Shown here: in pieces, positions 21,106-31,479 of the stretch
Layout: each line of letters opens with the position of its first letter
Position numbering within the stretch: the stretch's first letter is position 1
NCBI GenBank assembly: GCA_003194525.1
Contig: NBIV01000103.1
Coordinates: forward strand, 1 to 64,000
Direction: 5' to 3'
From: Gracilariopsis chorda
Lineage: Eukaryota > Rhodophyta > Florideophyceae > Gracilariales > Gracilariaceae
Length of the DNA: 64,000 nucleotides
The notes under the pieces: model-generated
Told to the model about the DNA's origin: nothing
Seen by the model: only the letters and a program-made list of their open reading frames with translations
The model's database searches: none
Position numbers and translations under genes: made by a program

Positions 21106-24100
21106 TGCTTGAGTTAAGCAGTGCTACAAAATGGGATATGTACGGTCCACTCGTAGAGGGGTGGAAGTGGTGAGGATGAGTTTCTTTTTATGTGGTTGGG
21201 CCTGGAGATGATTTGACTAAAACATAAGGCAAGAGCTCTGCTGTGATACATAGCTATCTGTCTTGTTGCACGGTATAGTGCTCACGTGGGAAAAAAAAAG
21301 AATACTTAGAAGGAACAGAACGGCAATAAGCACCGAGGGCTAACCCAGGAATACAACATACATGGACAGAAACAGCGGGATCTGAGTGCCAGCAAGAAGC
21401 TAACAAAGATACTGAGGCTGGTATCTATGGGGTAACTCTTTAGAAGGATAATGTTATCCCTGCCTTATACAACCTGCTTCCTGAGCTGGCTCGACGTGGA
21501 CCGTATCATATACCGATTAGTTGGATCTTGGTTCCAACGAATTGCCGCTCGAAAATCGAGCTTCGCCATGATTGCTGACAGCAGCCGTTCGTCGTGTACA
21601 CCCATAAGTGATGGGAGCTCACGTCAGTGCGGAGTCACCCGCGTGACACTCGGGCTTGCACTTTCCATTCATGATCAGTGCAGCATTCAACGCAAGTCCT
21701 GCCCTATTATGAACAGCCGGCCTCACAGAGACTGCCAACTCGACAACGAATTCACTTTTGGAGGGTATGTATCATGATGCCACTGCTGACCTGACAGCAA
21801 CAAGACACCACATGGCTTACAGTGTCTGCCTGTTACGTCGGCAGGCAGCAATACACAGCTGTTTCGAATGCAACAAGTTCCCTCGAGGCGTTGAGTAGCT
21901 CTATACAAGCCAGCTTCGACAGCCGTTCGAGCGTCAAGGCGGAAGTCCTCAACGTCATCCAATGCTGTCAAAACAAGTCAACGTTGCAACAAGGATCACT
22001 CCACAAAGAGCTTGTGTTAGTACAGCTCGGCGAGAAGCAAATTTCATTGGAGGCAGCAGCATGGAGAACCAGCTGCTTAAATGATTATGCGCCTGCATTG
22101 TTTGGGCGGAAGAAAGAACAGGTTCAACTATAGACGAAATCTAGCGAAAGCATGCTTCTCCTTTCGAGAACGCGAAAATTGAGTGTAAATTGTTTCACAA
22201 ACCTTGTGATTAGGATGAAACCGTTTCATTACCATTGAACTCCTTCCACGCTTCAAGTGATCCCTATACTACCCTAGGTAACCTTTACCTCTAACCTATC
22301 CTATATTCCGTTACGACTTGTCTTCGCCGCTGTTTATTACTGGAAACAATGAACTTGCTGAATGACAAGAATACTCGTCTACGAAGGTACAGCTTTCAAG
22401 CCTCCCCAGTTCTGTGCAGGAAAATCTCTCTCAAAACTGGGAACGTTGTATGACGGGATGCCTGGTGTGAAACAACGAGTCCTCGAACAGCATGTTTCAA
22501 GAAAGCAGTTGGTTCCTGACACGCTATGAGTTGTCGTACTGCATCTTTCAAAAATATAGAGGTTGACAATTTCAGAAAGCGTGGTAAGTTAGAGCAAGAC
22601 GAGCAGTTAAGTGATATTTTTGTGGTGCAAGATGGAACGCCACGGCCTATCCCTGTTCATTTCGCTGTGGAAAATGTGCCGAACTGTCATCATCATGATC
22701 AGCTGGATGTGTTGCACCTTGACAATCCCATGGCTTGACGTTAGCCAAGGTACGTAACTGCCTCGTGCCTAGGGCTTTGTCCCTGCTGCGATTTCCAGTC
22801 CTTGCTGTGCACGCCTATCAAAGAGAAACATATACACAAAACAGGGACCTAATCCCGCAGGGATTCTGAGACATCCTCAATTTGAATCCTATCATTTCGG
22901 ATAACGTCATCGAAGGGTCCTTTGGAAATGGTGATCTGTTTTCATCTGATGTTGGATTATACTACTAGGACACTACTAGTGTAGCACCTTGAATCCGTTC
23001 GTTTCCGTTTGTGTTGTACTGGAGTTTTTTTCAACACCTGCTGTCAAAGAAAAAGTTTAGCCTGTTGCGCAAGAGCTCGAATGCTAACTGAACTGAAGTT
23101 GGACGTCTACATGGATCCGGTAGAGAGACAGGCTGCAGATATGCTAGTACGCTGGTATATTAAGGTTTGTTTTGCACTCTGTGCGAAAAGAGACTTCTCT
23201 GGTTAACGATAGAGTTGACGGTCTAGAAGAGAGGACTACGTCCACCAGTCAAAGAACGTGCATGCGACGTCATAAACTCTGAATATGCGAAGGAGCACAT
23301 TGAGAATACCAACCAGTAGACTAGAGTACTAGAAAGCGTAAACATTGTTACTTGTTCTGCGCTTGGTTCTGCTCAGAAGTAGACCTACCAAGCCAGAACA
23401 TGATAGTCCATCGATTAATGTCTCGTGATGTTGTTTGTTTTTGTAAATGAGGGCAAAATCTATCGCATTTTGAGCTTTGTGAGACATGGATGCTATATGA
23501 CCATTGGGTATGTTTTTTCTAGCCCTGGTTAACGATATTTCAAGTTGTTTATGGATGCAACTGTACTGCCAGGTGATAATATTTGACGAAAACAATGTGA
23601 GATTGTGCTGCTGCACTCAACGATGAACCAGGTTTTGAGGGAGAGCGAAACTCTGTTCAATGATGTACTTGAAGTCACCTGATCCTTCATTTGTCGTTCA
23701 TGAAGTTGCACAACGAGTCATTCTGCAGAACGTTGCGACCATCTGTGAGACAAATCTTGGTTCTACCATGAAGTCCGTGCTGTCCTACACGTGCAGTTTT
23801 ATCTGACGATCTGGACCCCTTTCCAAGAAGAGTCCTCAAGTTTTATGTGAGACAAAGGCTATCATGTACCGTGTGTATGTTTGCCTGTCTGTCGTCGGAC
23901 CCAGAACGCTTAGCTTTCAAAACGTTGGACTTGTGTTGCTTGCAACGAAGAGTAAGGCGCTGGTCACGTTCAACGTATTGGATCTTGTGACGAGAGCACT
24001 TGTTGTCTTGATGAAGCAGAGTTTCACTTTCTATCATACCTCCCGAAATCTTGTACTGAACGTTTGCATTGAGTGATATTAAAAATAGATGTAAATTGGA

Positions 24101-24668
24101 GAACAAAGAGGTTTAGTGTCAAGAAAAGCGCAGGACAGAACAAGCAATTGGGTATTATGGCATTTGCTTGAAACGGAAGCCTCTTATCCTAGGGGTGAGA
24201 AACCATGCTGTCATACGCACGTCCAGAAGATGTTTGTGTAATATAATGAAGGCTGATGCAAACTGGTACTGAACATCTTTAACAGAACCAGGATCGACAC
24301 ATTGCCGATGACTGGAACAAAGCAGAGCGTCGCTCCATCAGTGACCTCTGTACTTATACTACTTGTACGGTCGTACGTAATCATATGGAATGGTCGCAAT
24401 GCTAAGTGGGTGTTATTCTATTACAGTTTGAGACTTGCTATGATTTGTACAGAGGTGCACCTGAGATCAACTTACTTGTACTGCCGAACTGGTGGATACA
24501 CACAGCCGTGAAAAAATCTCGCTGCATGGATGCTTTACAAGAGCTGATTACCAATGGAAGAAACGGACATGGAGCAACAACAATTGAACTGAGGGCGAGG
24601 AGGCCGAAAGACTATGATAAACGGTACTCTTGGTACGAAGGTATAACAGTACCCTTGATAGTATTTAT
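21106..24668. other. 3.6 kb with no recognisable gene
   Basis: Several short frames on both strands (up to 108 codons at 21451-21777 +), none with motifs or neighbouring frames that continue them. I see no transposon ends or RNA gene. The first ~200 bp would hold the promoter of the vWA gene. Confidence 0.5.
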
Positions 24669-26258
24669 TCACAGAACCACTCGCAAAAAACCCAAAATGA
24701 TGACGCACACGATGGCCGCCAACACCGGCGTGAGGGCAGCACCTATCAAAATGTTGGAGAGCGTGGCCCAGTTGACGCCGTTGGCGGATCCGATGCGCAC
24801 TCCGACCACCGAACCCACGACGGCGTGCGACGTAGATACCGGCAGACCAAAGGAGGACGCCATGAGCACGGACGCCGCTGCGGCAAATTGTGCCGGGAAC
24901 GCCTTGGCAAACGTCCACGGCTGCGAACTGAGCGACTTCTCGCCACTACCACCGATGGTGGCGATGACGCGCTCGCCGAAGATGGTCAGGCCCATGGCGA
25001 TGGCAACGCCGCCAGTGGCTAGCACCGCTAGCAACAGCGTGTGAGGTACTACGGCGTTTTTGTCACCGCTTTCCGTGATCACGTAGTAGCGCAAGATGGC
25101 CACAAACGGTCCGACACCATTGGAAACGTCGTTGCTACCATGCGCGAATGACAACGCTGGTACTGTGCACACAAGCAGAGCCCCGAAGAGTGACGAACTT
25201 TCTGTGAGCGGGGAGTCGGCGCTAGTGACGACTGGCGCGGCGTCATTAGATGTGGTGGAACCGTAGCCTGCTTCAGAGTCTGACGGGTGGTTCTTCGCTA
25301 ACGAGTTGTTCTCACGGTACTCGTATTCTGATCGCACAGCGACGAATCCGATCACGAATCCGACTGCAAATGCAATGGCAAGACCGGACCAAATGTCGCA
25401 CAAACGAGGAATTTCGAAGCCGAGAACCTGCGCCAGAGAATCCGTGAGCACACCGCCCACAGCGGCTGTCGTGAGTCCTGACAGGATGGGTGCGACAATG
25501 TGAGATGTCTGCTTGTTGGACAGTGCTACATTGGTAATGATGCGCAGTACAAATGCGAAAACGGCGCCGACAAGCGGCGAGACAAGCCATGCCGAAGCGA
25601 TCTGCCACAACTTCTCCATGTGAAGAGCAGAGGCACCATGTAACATTACGGCGGCACCAGCCACCGCACCGACGACGGCATGCGTGGAGGACAATGGGAG
25701 AGCTAGTACAGTGCCGATGAAGATGATGAACATTGCGGAGAGCAACACGGCGAGAAATGCTAGGGCGGCTTCATGGGATGAAGCGTCTTCGGCGAGTTTG
25801 GGGGATACGCCTTTGGAAAGAGTATGGGAGACGCGAGATCCGGCTAAGGAGGCGCCGAGAATGTTACACAACGCGGCGAGAAAGATTGCTGCACGCGGGG
25901 TTAGAGCGCCACATCCGATAGGTACACCAATGGAATTTGCTACGTCGTTTGCGCCTAGTACGAAGAGCATGCCGAAGCCGCCCACGGCACCCGCGCATAG
26001 TAGGACAAACGGGTCGTCGAAGAACATTTTCGCCGGGTTGAGATGGGTCGTGACGGCGAGAGTGAAGGCGGTGAAGGCGGTGAGTAGCGCATCGCGGGTC
26101 GGGATGGATGGACTGGAAGGGTTGTTGTGGGCATTTGTGGGTGTGGGGATGTGGAAGAAGACACGGGCAGATGGTTTTGGCTTGGGCCGATTTTGGTGGT
26201 GGCGGGTTTTAGTCTCAGCCAGGAGTGATGCATGTGAAGGGACACAGGTTGAGAGCAT
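24669..26258 (-). CDS. PiT/PHO4-family inorganic phosphate transporter, 529 aa
   Basis: Symporter that brings inorganic phosphate across a membrane with Na+ or H+. Both halves of the inverted-repeat PiT fold show the family signature: GANDVANSIG (102-111) and FAHGSNDVSNGVGP (371-384). The repeated LPLSSTHAVVGAVAG (187-201) and LPVSTSHAVVGSVVG (472-486) also match. About ten to twelve hydrophobic segments and a central hydrophilic loop (about 310-352) are visible, and the protein ends directly after the last membrane segment. The first Met gives a 77-residue extension rich in Pro, Ser, Thr and His. Met78 (near 26027) would give a protein of usual PiT length, so the extension may be a targeting peptide or untranslated. 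It lies 150 bp downstream of an MFS transporter gene on the same strand. Confidence 0.95.
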   Translation of the reverse strand: MLSTCVPSHASLLAETKTRHHQNRPKPKPSARVFFHIPTPTNAHNNPSSPSIPTRDALLTAFTAFTLAVTTHLNPAKMFFDDPFVLLCAGAVGGFGMLFVLGANDVANSIGVPIGCGALTPRAAIFLAALCNILGASLAGSRVSHTLSKGVSPKLAEDASSHEAALAFLAVLLSAMFIIFIGTVLALPLSSTHAVVGAVAGAAVMLHGASALHMEKLWQIASAWLVSPLVGAVFAFVLRIITNVALSNKQTSHIVAPILSGLTTAAVGGVLTDSLAQVLGFEIPRLCDIWSGLAIAFAVGFVIGFVAVRSEYEYRENNSLAKNHPSDSEAGYGSTTSNDAAPVVTSADSPLTESSSLFGALLVCTVPALSFAHGSNDVSNGVGPFVAILRYYVITESGDKNAVVPHTLLLAVLATGGVAIAMGLTIFGERVIATIGGSGEKSLSSQPWTFAKAFPAQFAAAASVLMASSFGLPVSTSHAVVGSVVGVRIGSANGVNWATLSNILIGAALTPVLAAIVCVIILGFLRVVL

Positions 26259-26408
26259 GTAAGCTTAAGCGGTGCCACCTGGCGGGGCAAGAAGGGTGAG
26301 GGGAAATTCTTAAGATTCATCTTCACGTGCACCTACATTATGTCTACAACATGTTATACGAATCAGCAGTACAGAGCGGAATAGCAGGAGAGTTCGGAGA
26401 GGGAGGGT

Positions 26409-28148
26409 TTAGGGTTGTTGTTGTTGCTGTACAGTCGGGTGCTTAAGGGGATGATGTCGGGGGAGTTGGGGGGATTCATCGACGTGTGCCCGCCAACGGA
26501 GCCAACGGATAACACTGCTGTTGGAGAAATGGTTATCACCGAATAATCCAGCAAGCGGCTTCCCAGCGGAGAGCACGGCGACTAAGTCCGGAGTGGTCTG
26601 TAACATAGGTCGACCGGTAGTCTCCACCTGCAACGCGACAGAAGCGCAAACGGCGGCAAACCCAACGGCAAACAAGCTCCATAAAGCGGAGACCAAGGAG
26701 ACATTGGCGAGGTATTGGGCAACAAGAGGCGATATCATGAGTCCCGCACGAGCCACAGAACTATTAATTCCCATTGCAGTGGCGCGTAAGTCGGCGGCGT
26801 ATACCTCGTTAGTGTAGAGGTACACGGCTTGAAAAGCACCCGCTGAGGAACCTCTAGCAATGAAGAAGAGGATGGTTTGGTAGGAGCGAGAAATACAGAC
26901 TTGAAGTAGAATGCAACATAAGGCGGTTATGGCAAAGGTGTAGGCTATAACTGGACGTCTTCCAATAAGGTCAATGGTGATGAGCGCTAGGAGAATGCCG
27001 GGCAGTTCGCCTACGGATGCCCAAAAGGCGGAGACAAAGTCTTCACGTGTTAGTTGTTGGTGACAGGCGTCGATGGGCTCTTTGAGCGATGCTCGAAGTG
27101 AGGTTGTGGCTGGTGTTGTCAGTCCTTGGGAGGTGGAGTGGGGAGGCAAGATAGGGGCTGGGGCAGGACAATTTGAACGTGATGTACCGGCTGCAGCGAG
27201 CATCTCCGGCTGCAACATGACGAGGGCGTAGTAGACGAAGGCGGCAGCAAACCACATGATGAAAACGGTGACGGTGAGAAGTCGAACTCGATGGTGCACA
27301 AATAGTTCCGTAATGCTCTTCCTACGCGGGGGAGGTTGCTGTTGAGACGGAGAGGAGGGTGCGGTGGTGGCGCTAAGATAGGACTCGGGGAGGTCAGCAC
27401 GGTTGATAGAAGCGACGCGACGTAAGACGTGAGCAGCTTGTTGGTGGCGGTGATGCGTGGCGAGCCAGCGTGGAGACTCAGAGAGGCCGACGGTCATAAT
27501 GATGACGAGCAGCAACGGGAGCGAAGACACGAGGATAAGGTTTCGCCATCCAAAGGCTGGAAGCACGACCATAGCAACGGCGGCTTCAAAGATAGCGCCC
27601 AACGCCCAGAAAAGGGAGATAGCCATGCCCCAATAGCCGCGACTAGAGGCCGGAAGAAACTCCATAAGCACGGAAAACGAAACCGGGACGCCGCCGACGC
27701 CAACTCCGACAGCGCTTCGAGTGAGGAGCATGGCGGGGTACGAGGGGGCCAGGGCGGAAAGGACGCCAAAGATAAAGGTGGTTACGGTGCAGGCTAGAAA
27801 AACAGGTCTTCTTCCATAGGTGTCTGCGAGACGACCCCAGGCATAGGCGCCGATGAGCATTCCGAAGGCGACTGCGGTGGTGATGAGCGCTGCCTGCGCG
27901 TCTGAAATGCGCCATTCGCACTGGAGCGGCTGCTTGATGAAGGAGAGAAGGAGCATTTCCATGGACTCCGCGGTCCAGGCGAGGCCGGTTAGGGCGATGA
28001 GGTAGACGTGGTAGGCGCCCATTCCGATGTGCTCCAGCGCGTCGTCGACGGGCGACGGGGAGGGGGACGGGGACGGCGGTGGCGTGGCGCCGCCGCGGGG
28101 CGACGGACGCCCATTCCTGAGCAGGGCGCTTCCTTCATGAGCTCCCAT
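26409..28148 (-). CDS. MFS transporter, SV2/SVOP-like, 579 aa
   Basis: Twelve-segment major facilitator superfamily carrier. The first ~35 residues are Pro/Ser-rich and cytosolic. The family motif GRLADTYGRRP (105-115) joins membrane segments 2 and 3. EFLPASSRG (163-171) and SESPRWL (223-229) mark the sugar/organic-cation branch that includes SVOP and plant OCT7. A long loop between segments 7 and 8 (about 310-370) is typical of SV2/OCT relatives. The C-terminal ~60 residues are hydrophilic and end in a Gln run. The substrate cannot be read from sequence; organic ions, sugars or nicotinate are possible. It is followed by the phosphate transporter gene, and its promoter region faces that of the gene at 28475. 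Confidence 0.92.
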   Translation of the reverse strand: MGAHEGSALLRNGRPSPRGGATPPPSPSPSPSPVDDALEHIGMGAYHVYLIALTGLAWTAESMEMLLLSFIKQPLQCEWRISDAQAALITTAVAFGMLIGAYAWGRLADTYGRRPVFLACTVTTFIFGVLSALAPSYPAMLLTRSAVGVGVGGVPVSFSVLMEFLPASSRGYWGMAISLFWALGAIFEAAVAMVVLPAFGWRNLILVSSLPLLLVIIMTVGLSESPRWLATHHRHQQAAHVLRRVASINRADLPESYLSATTAPSSPSQQQPPPRRKSITELFVHHRVRLLTVTVFIMWFAAAFVYYALVMLQPEMLAAAGTSRSNCPAPAPILPPHSTSQGLTTPATTSLRASLKEPIDACHQQLTREDFVSAFWASVGELPGILLALITIDLIGRRPVIAYTFAITALCCILLQVCISRSYQTILFFIARGSSAGAFQAVYLYTNEVYAADLRATAMGINSSVARAGLMISPLVAQYLANVSLVSALWSLFAVGFAAVCASVALQVETTGRPMLQTTPDLVAVLSAGKPLAGLFGDNHFSNSSVIRWLRWRAHVDESPQLPRHHPLKHPTVQQQQQP

Positions 28149-28474
28149 GTGACGGTGAGACGATGCGCCACTTCGGTGCGAGCGACACTCTGGTGCGCCA
28201 TCGCGGTGGCGCCAACGGCGCGTGGGCTGTTAAGAGAGACGCACCGCCAAGGGGCGGATACGGCGGTGGAGAACGGGCCACGTGGAGGGAGGTGGTTGGC
28301 GAGGGGGTGGACCGCCACGGCACTTTCCGCAGCCTCGAGTAGCCGTGCCACTGGGGGTAACCTTCTTACCAAGAGGGACTTAGCCGTCGTTGCTGTGCAA
28401 AGTGGAGGTGTGGGGGCGGGGGTGGCCGTAGGGCGGCTGCAAGCACTCGCAAGGCACAGACACGGCGACAGTCG
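28149..28474. promoter_or_regulatory. 326-bp divergent intergenic region
   Basis: Lies between the start of the MFS gene (minus strand) and the start of the Sel1-like gene (plus strand). It must hold both promoters and leaders. GC-rich; I see no clear TATA element or operator. Short frames run through it but show no motif. Confidence 0.6.
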
Positions 28475-29452
28475 GTGACACCACTTCCACCCCCCTTCGG
28501 CGTCGTGGCGCCTGCGCCTCCCCTAGATATGTTCGGGCCCTTCGGCGTGGATGCATTTGCCCTCACAAATGCCCTTTCTCTACTTCAGGAGCTCATCACG
28601 CGCGTGCAGGCACCGCGCGAGCTTCTTCGCACCGCCGCCTACCTCTCCGACAGGCGCTCCAAACTTCTCCCTCACCTCAACGACGACGGTGACGCCGCCG
28701 CGCGTTCCGTCCCACTTGCGTCCAGCAAGCTTCTCGACCAACATGCCTTTCTCGTGCCGTCTCAGCGCGACCAATCCGCCTCGGGAGGGCTGCTTCCGCC
28801 GCGCGTTCTGCGCGCAGCCCGCATCTTTCTCACACGCGACTCCCTCCATGACGTGTTGCAAGCCGTGTCCAGACTGCAGAACGATGAGCTTCTGGAGCGC
28901 CTGCTCATCAAGCAAACGCAAATAGGATTGCGTCTGGATTCTATCGAAAATGCCGTCAACACCATGCCCTTCCTCTCTAATCTAATCTCGCCCTGCTCGC
29001 AGGTCGAATCTGCCGGCAAGATACAAAACCTTCCAGTTCTAAGACTTAAAGGTCTTTCCGTTCGCGAAAGGAAGGATTATACGTCCATTCACACCCCTCT
29101 GCCGCCGGACAGCCCCGTTTCCACACCGACCCGCCCAATATGGCCCCCTGCGTCTGCATCCCCTCCGCTCTTCTCCAACTCCCAACAGCTTGACCTCCGC
29201 TTTGAGCTGCTGCTCTCCGTCGCCACTTCGCTTGCAGCTGCGCATTCTTTTGGCTGGTATCACACCTTTCTCGCCCCGACAATGATTCGCATTCCCATCC
29301 ATCCAACCTCCGCCCATACCCATCCTCCAGTCGTGCTCAACTTTCTACATCGCGGCAAAGGCTGCAAGGCGTGCGGAAGCTGCACCGAAAACCCACTCCC
29401 CCACCCAAACCAGACGATCCTTTTTCCTTTCGCGATGTCACCGCTGCCCTAG
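28475..29452 (+). CDS. N-terminal part of Sel1-like protein gene (pseudokinase-like?), 325 codons
   Basis: Open frame starting MTPLPPPFGV. Residues 25-190 look helical (e.g. TNALSLLQELITR, LQAVSRLQNDELLERLL), recalling the N-terminal helical domains of fungal and plant signalling proteins. Around residue 245-275, LRFELLLSVATSLAAAHSFGWYHTFLAPTMIRI resembles the catalytic-loop region of protein kinases, where xIAxALxxLHxxGxxHRDLxPxNIxI is expected; the HRD and Asn are absent, so if it is a kinase fold it is inactive. The last 82 bp overlap the next frame, which carries on the protein. I read both as one gene interrupted by a frame change, small intron or base error between 29371 and 29452. The start could also be at Met19. 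Confidence 0.6.
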   Translation: MTPLPPPFGVVAPAPPLDMFGPFGVDAFALTNALSLLQELITRVQAPRELLRTAAYLSDRRSKLLPHLNDDGDAAARSVPLASSKLLDQHAFLVPSQRDQSASGGLLPPRVLRAARIFLTRDSLHDVLQAVSRLQNDELLERLLIKQTQIGLRLDSIENAVNTMPFLSNLISPCSQVESAGKIQNLPVLRLKGLSVRERKDYTSIHTPLPPDSPVSTPTRPIWPPASASPPLFSNSQQLDLRFELLLSVATSLAAAHSFGWYHTFLAPTMIRIPIHPTSAHTHPPVVLNFLHRGKGCKACGSCTENPLPHPNQTILFPFAMSPLP

Positions 29453-31479
29453 ATTCTGTCAGAACGCCCGAAGAAGAGGACAGACTTATTTTCGGAAACT
29501 TTGTCTGTTGGGTCTACTCCACGACTCTCTTCGATTACGCACATCCACGCTCTGAGCACAATCTCAAACGTCTCATGTGCGTTCCGTGGCCGCTACGAAT
29601 GCTCGTTACAGATGCGCTGCAAATCCCCCTTGAAGTCGCACACCTCTGGCTCTCCAAATTAAAAAACCGTACCATTGATCCAGACTCACTGCAACCCCCG
29701 TTCTGTCCTTATCCCGCTCCGTATAACCTCTCATCAACGCCTGTTTCCACGAGTCTAAACGGGCACCATCCATCTAAACCGCCCTTTAAAACCGAAGATC
29801 AAGTGCTACAAGAATGTCGTCTCCGCTCCGTAGTCACCGCTTCAGAAACCGCAGAACCTCAAGCAGCACTTCATCTCGCCATTCACTTCGAGTTGCATCA
29901 CAAACATCTCGCTCGACAACAATTTGGTAAACACCAAGATGCCGTCACCCAATTCTGTCATGCCTATGATTACTACCTTGCCGCCGCTAAGCTAGGATCC
30001 GTTCCCGCCCTTGTTCACGTTGCTCGACTTCAATCTCGTGCGCTTCACTTTCACTGGCAGTACGTTGAAATCAGTCCGACTCCAACTGTCGAATCGGTGC
30101 TGGCACTCTTATTGGCAGCCGCTTTTCAGGGCAGTGTACAAGCCTTTCAAGCGCTCCCAAGAGTAATGGATGATGGTGTGTTTAACGCTCTGAAGCCGTT
30201 TGAACCGTCTCTCGACACTCGTGCCGCAAAGAGTGGCCGGTCTTTCGCCGAACAAAATTGCGTTATCGAGCGCGAATTGTTCAACGTTACGTATCGTGTC
30301 GCGCTTGACCTCCGTGTAGGCACGAAACATCTTCCACAACGAGAAGATTTGGCCGTTGCTTTGTTGCATATTGCGCATCGTAGAAGGCATTCTCGGTCCT
30401 CTCTCGAACTTGGTCTTTATATGGTTCAAACGGCGCGCTCCTTCGAAGAAGCTAGGGCGGGGATGGATATCCTTAGCAAACTCACCAACACTGATGCCCA
30501 CGAGGGGCTGCAAGCATGCTTCCGTCTCGGAAGATGGTTGTACTACGGCCTGCCGCATGAATTTGCATGCTCCAATGGCCGCATCACGGCGAGTACGCAG
30601 CACTCGAATCGACAACAAGGGCGACAACGACAAGAGAATATGGACCATGATCAAGCGACTTGCCTTGTGAAGACAGCCGCGGAGGGCGGCCTCAGAGAGG
30701 CCATGGTGCTGTATGGCACTCTGTTAAAAAAGTGGGCCGCCAGACATCCTGACCAGGGCTACCTCGACGAGGGCAACTACTGGATCAAGAAAGCTGGTAC
30801 CTGCCCAATGGCATACTACGCAAAAGCGCTATTGCTCATCTATGAGGCCGAATCCTCCTTCAAACCAAGGTGCAAAATGACCGGTGCGGAGTCGTTCGGG
30901 TCCACCACCTCCGGCTCTAACCCCGGCACCTCAAACGCCAGTAGTGCCAACATGAGCAGCTCTACACCGTCGAGAATCGGCTCCAAAAAGTCCAAGAAAA
31001 GAGGTGAGAAGAAAAAGCTCCTCAAATGGTTACAAAACTCCTCGAGTGGAGCTCTAGAGGTTATCGAGAAACCCAACCGCTCCACTTTGAGTGCAGAGAC
31101 CTTGACTCAAGACGCCAGTCAAATCGAGGACAACGCCATGAACAAAGCCATTCAAAAGAAGTTCGAGAAGGTATATAATATCCTTGTGGATGGCCCGGCG
31201 GCACTTGCCAAGGACTTTCCAGGTGAGAATCTCAATCCCTACCCTTACTACAAAGCAGCGGAATTTATGATAGGATTTGGCTACATCTGGGCCGATTGTG
31301 ACCCAAGCAAAACAGAAGCTGGACTTAAGGAGGAGGCTCGCATTTTGCTCAAAAAAGTCACGGAAATTCCTCGCAGCCACGACCCTACTACATGGGAGCA
31401 CCTCAGAAGGAACTGGAGGCAAGAAGATATGTTTTACGTCCGAAAGGCGCGAGATCTAGAAACAAAGATGTTCAAATAA
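29371..31479 (+). CDS. Sel1-like (TPR-type) repeat protein, C-terminal part, 702 codons
   Basis: Long intact frame that is probably the continuation of the frame starting at 28475. Helical repeats of the Sel1/TPR kind are visible, for example FCHAYDYYLAAAKLGSVPALVHVARL (about residues 190-215), CLVKTAAEGGLREAMVLYG (about 431-449) and NYWIKKAGTCPMAYYAKALLL (about 468-488). A Ser/Gly/Lys-rich disordered insert (about 505-555) precedes a last conserved-looking block, YPYYKAAEFMIGFGYIWAD (about 628-646). Sel1-like proteins scaffold signalling complexes; fungal Skt5-like chitin-synthase activators share this type of repeat, but a specific role cannot be assigned. Its 3' end converges on the vWA/lectin gene. 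Confidence 0.75.
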   Translation: MRKLHRKPTPPPKPDDPFSFRDVTAALDSVRTPEEEDRLIFGNFVCWVYSTTLFDYAHPRSEHNLKRLMCVPWPLRMLVTDALQIPLEVAHLWLSKLKNRTIDPDSLQPPFCPYPAPYNLSSTPVSTSLNGHHPSKPPFKTEDQVLQECRLRSVVTASETAEPQAALHLAIHFELHHKHLARQQFGKHQDAVTQFCHAYDYYLAAAKLGSVPALVHVARLQSRALHFHWQYVEISPTPTVESVLALLLAAAFQGSVQAFQALPRVMDDGVFNALKPFEPSLDTRAAKSGRSFAEQNCVIERELFNVTYRVALDLRVGTKHLPQREDLAVALLHIAHRRRHSRSSLELGLYMVQTARSFEEARAGMDILSKLTNTDAHEGLQACFRLGRWLYYGLPHEFACSNGRITASTQHSNRQQGRQRQENMDHDQATCLVKTAAEGGLREAMVLYGTLLKKWAARHPDQGYLDEGNYWIKKAGTCPMAYYAKALLLIYEAESSFKPRCKMTGAESFGSTTSGSNPGTSNASSANMSSSTPSRIGSKKSKKRGEKKKLLKWLQNSSSGALEVIEKPNRSTLSAETLTQDASQIEDNAMNKAIQKKFEKVYNILVDGPAALAKDFPGENLNPYPYYKAAEFMIGFGYIWADCDPSKTEAGLKEEARILLKKVTEIPRSHDPTTWEHLRRNWRQEDMFYVRKARDLETKMFK

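Noticed and set aside
22526-22738. 70-codon plus-strand frame in the 21-24 kb gap
   Set aside because: Short, without motifs, and neighbouring frames do not extend it.
25684-26262. 192-codon plus-strand frame opposite the PHO4 gene
   Set aside because: Antisense shadow of a strongly supported transporter gene in GC-rich sequence.
24669-28148. Phosphate and MFS transporter genes as an operon
   Set aside because: Same strand and 150 bp apart, but the genome is eukaryotic and nothing shows a shared transcript.
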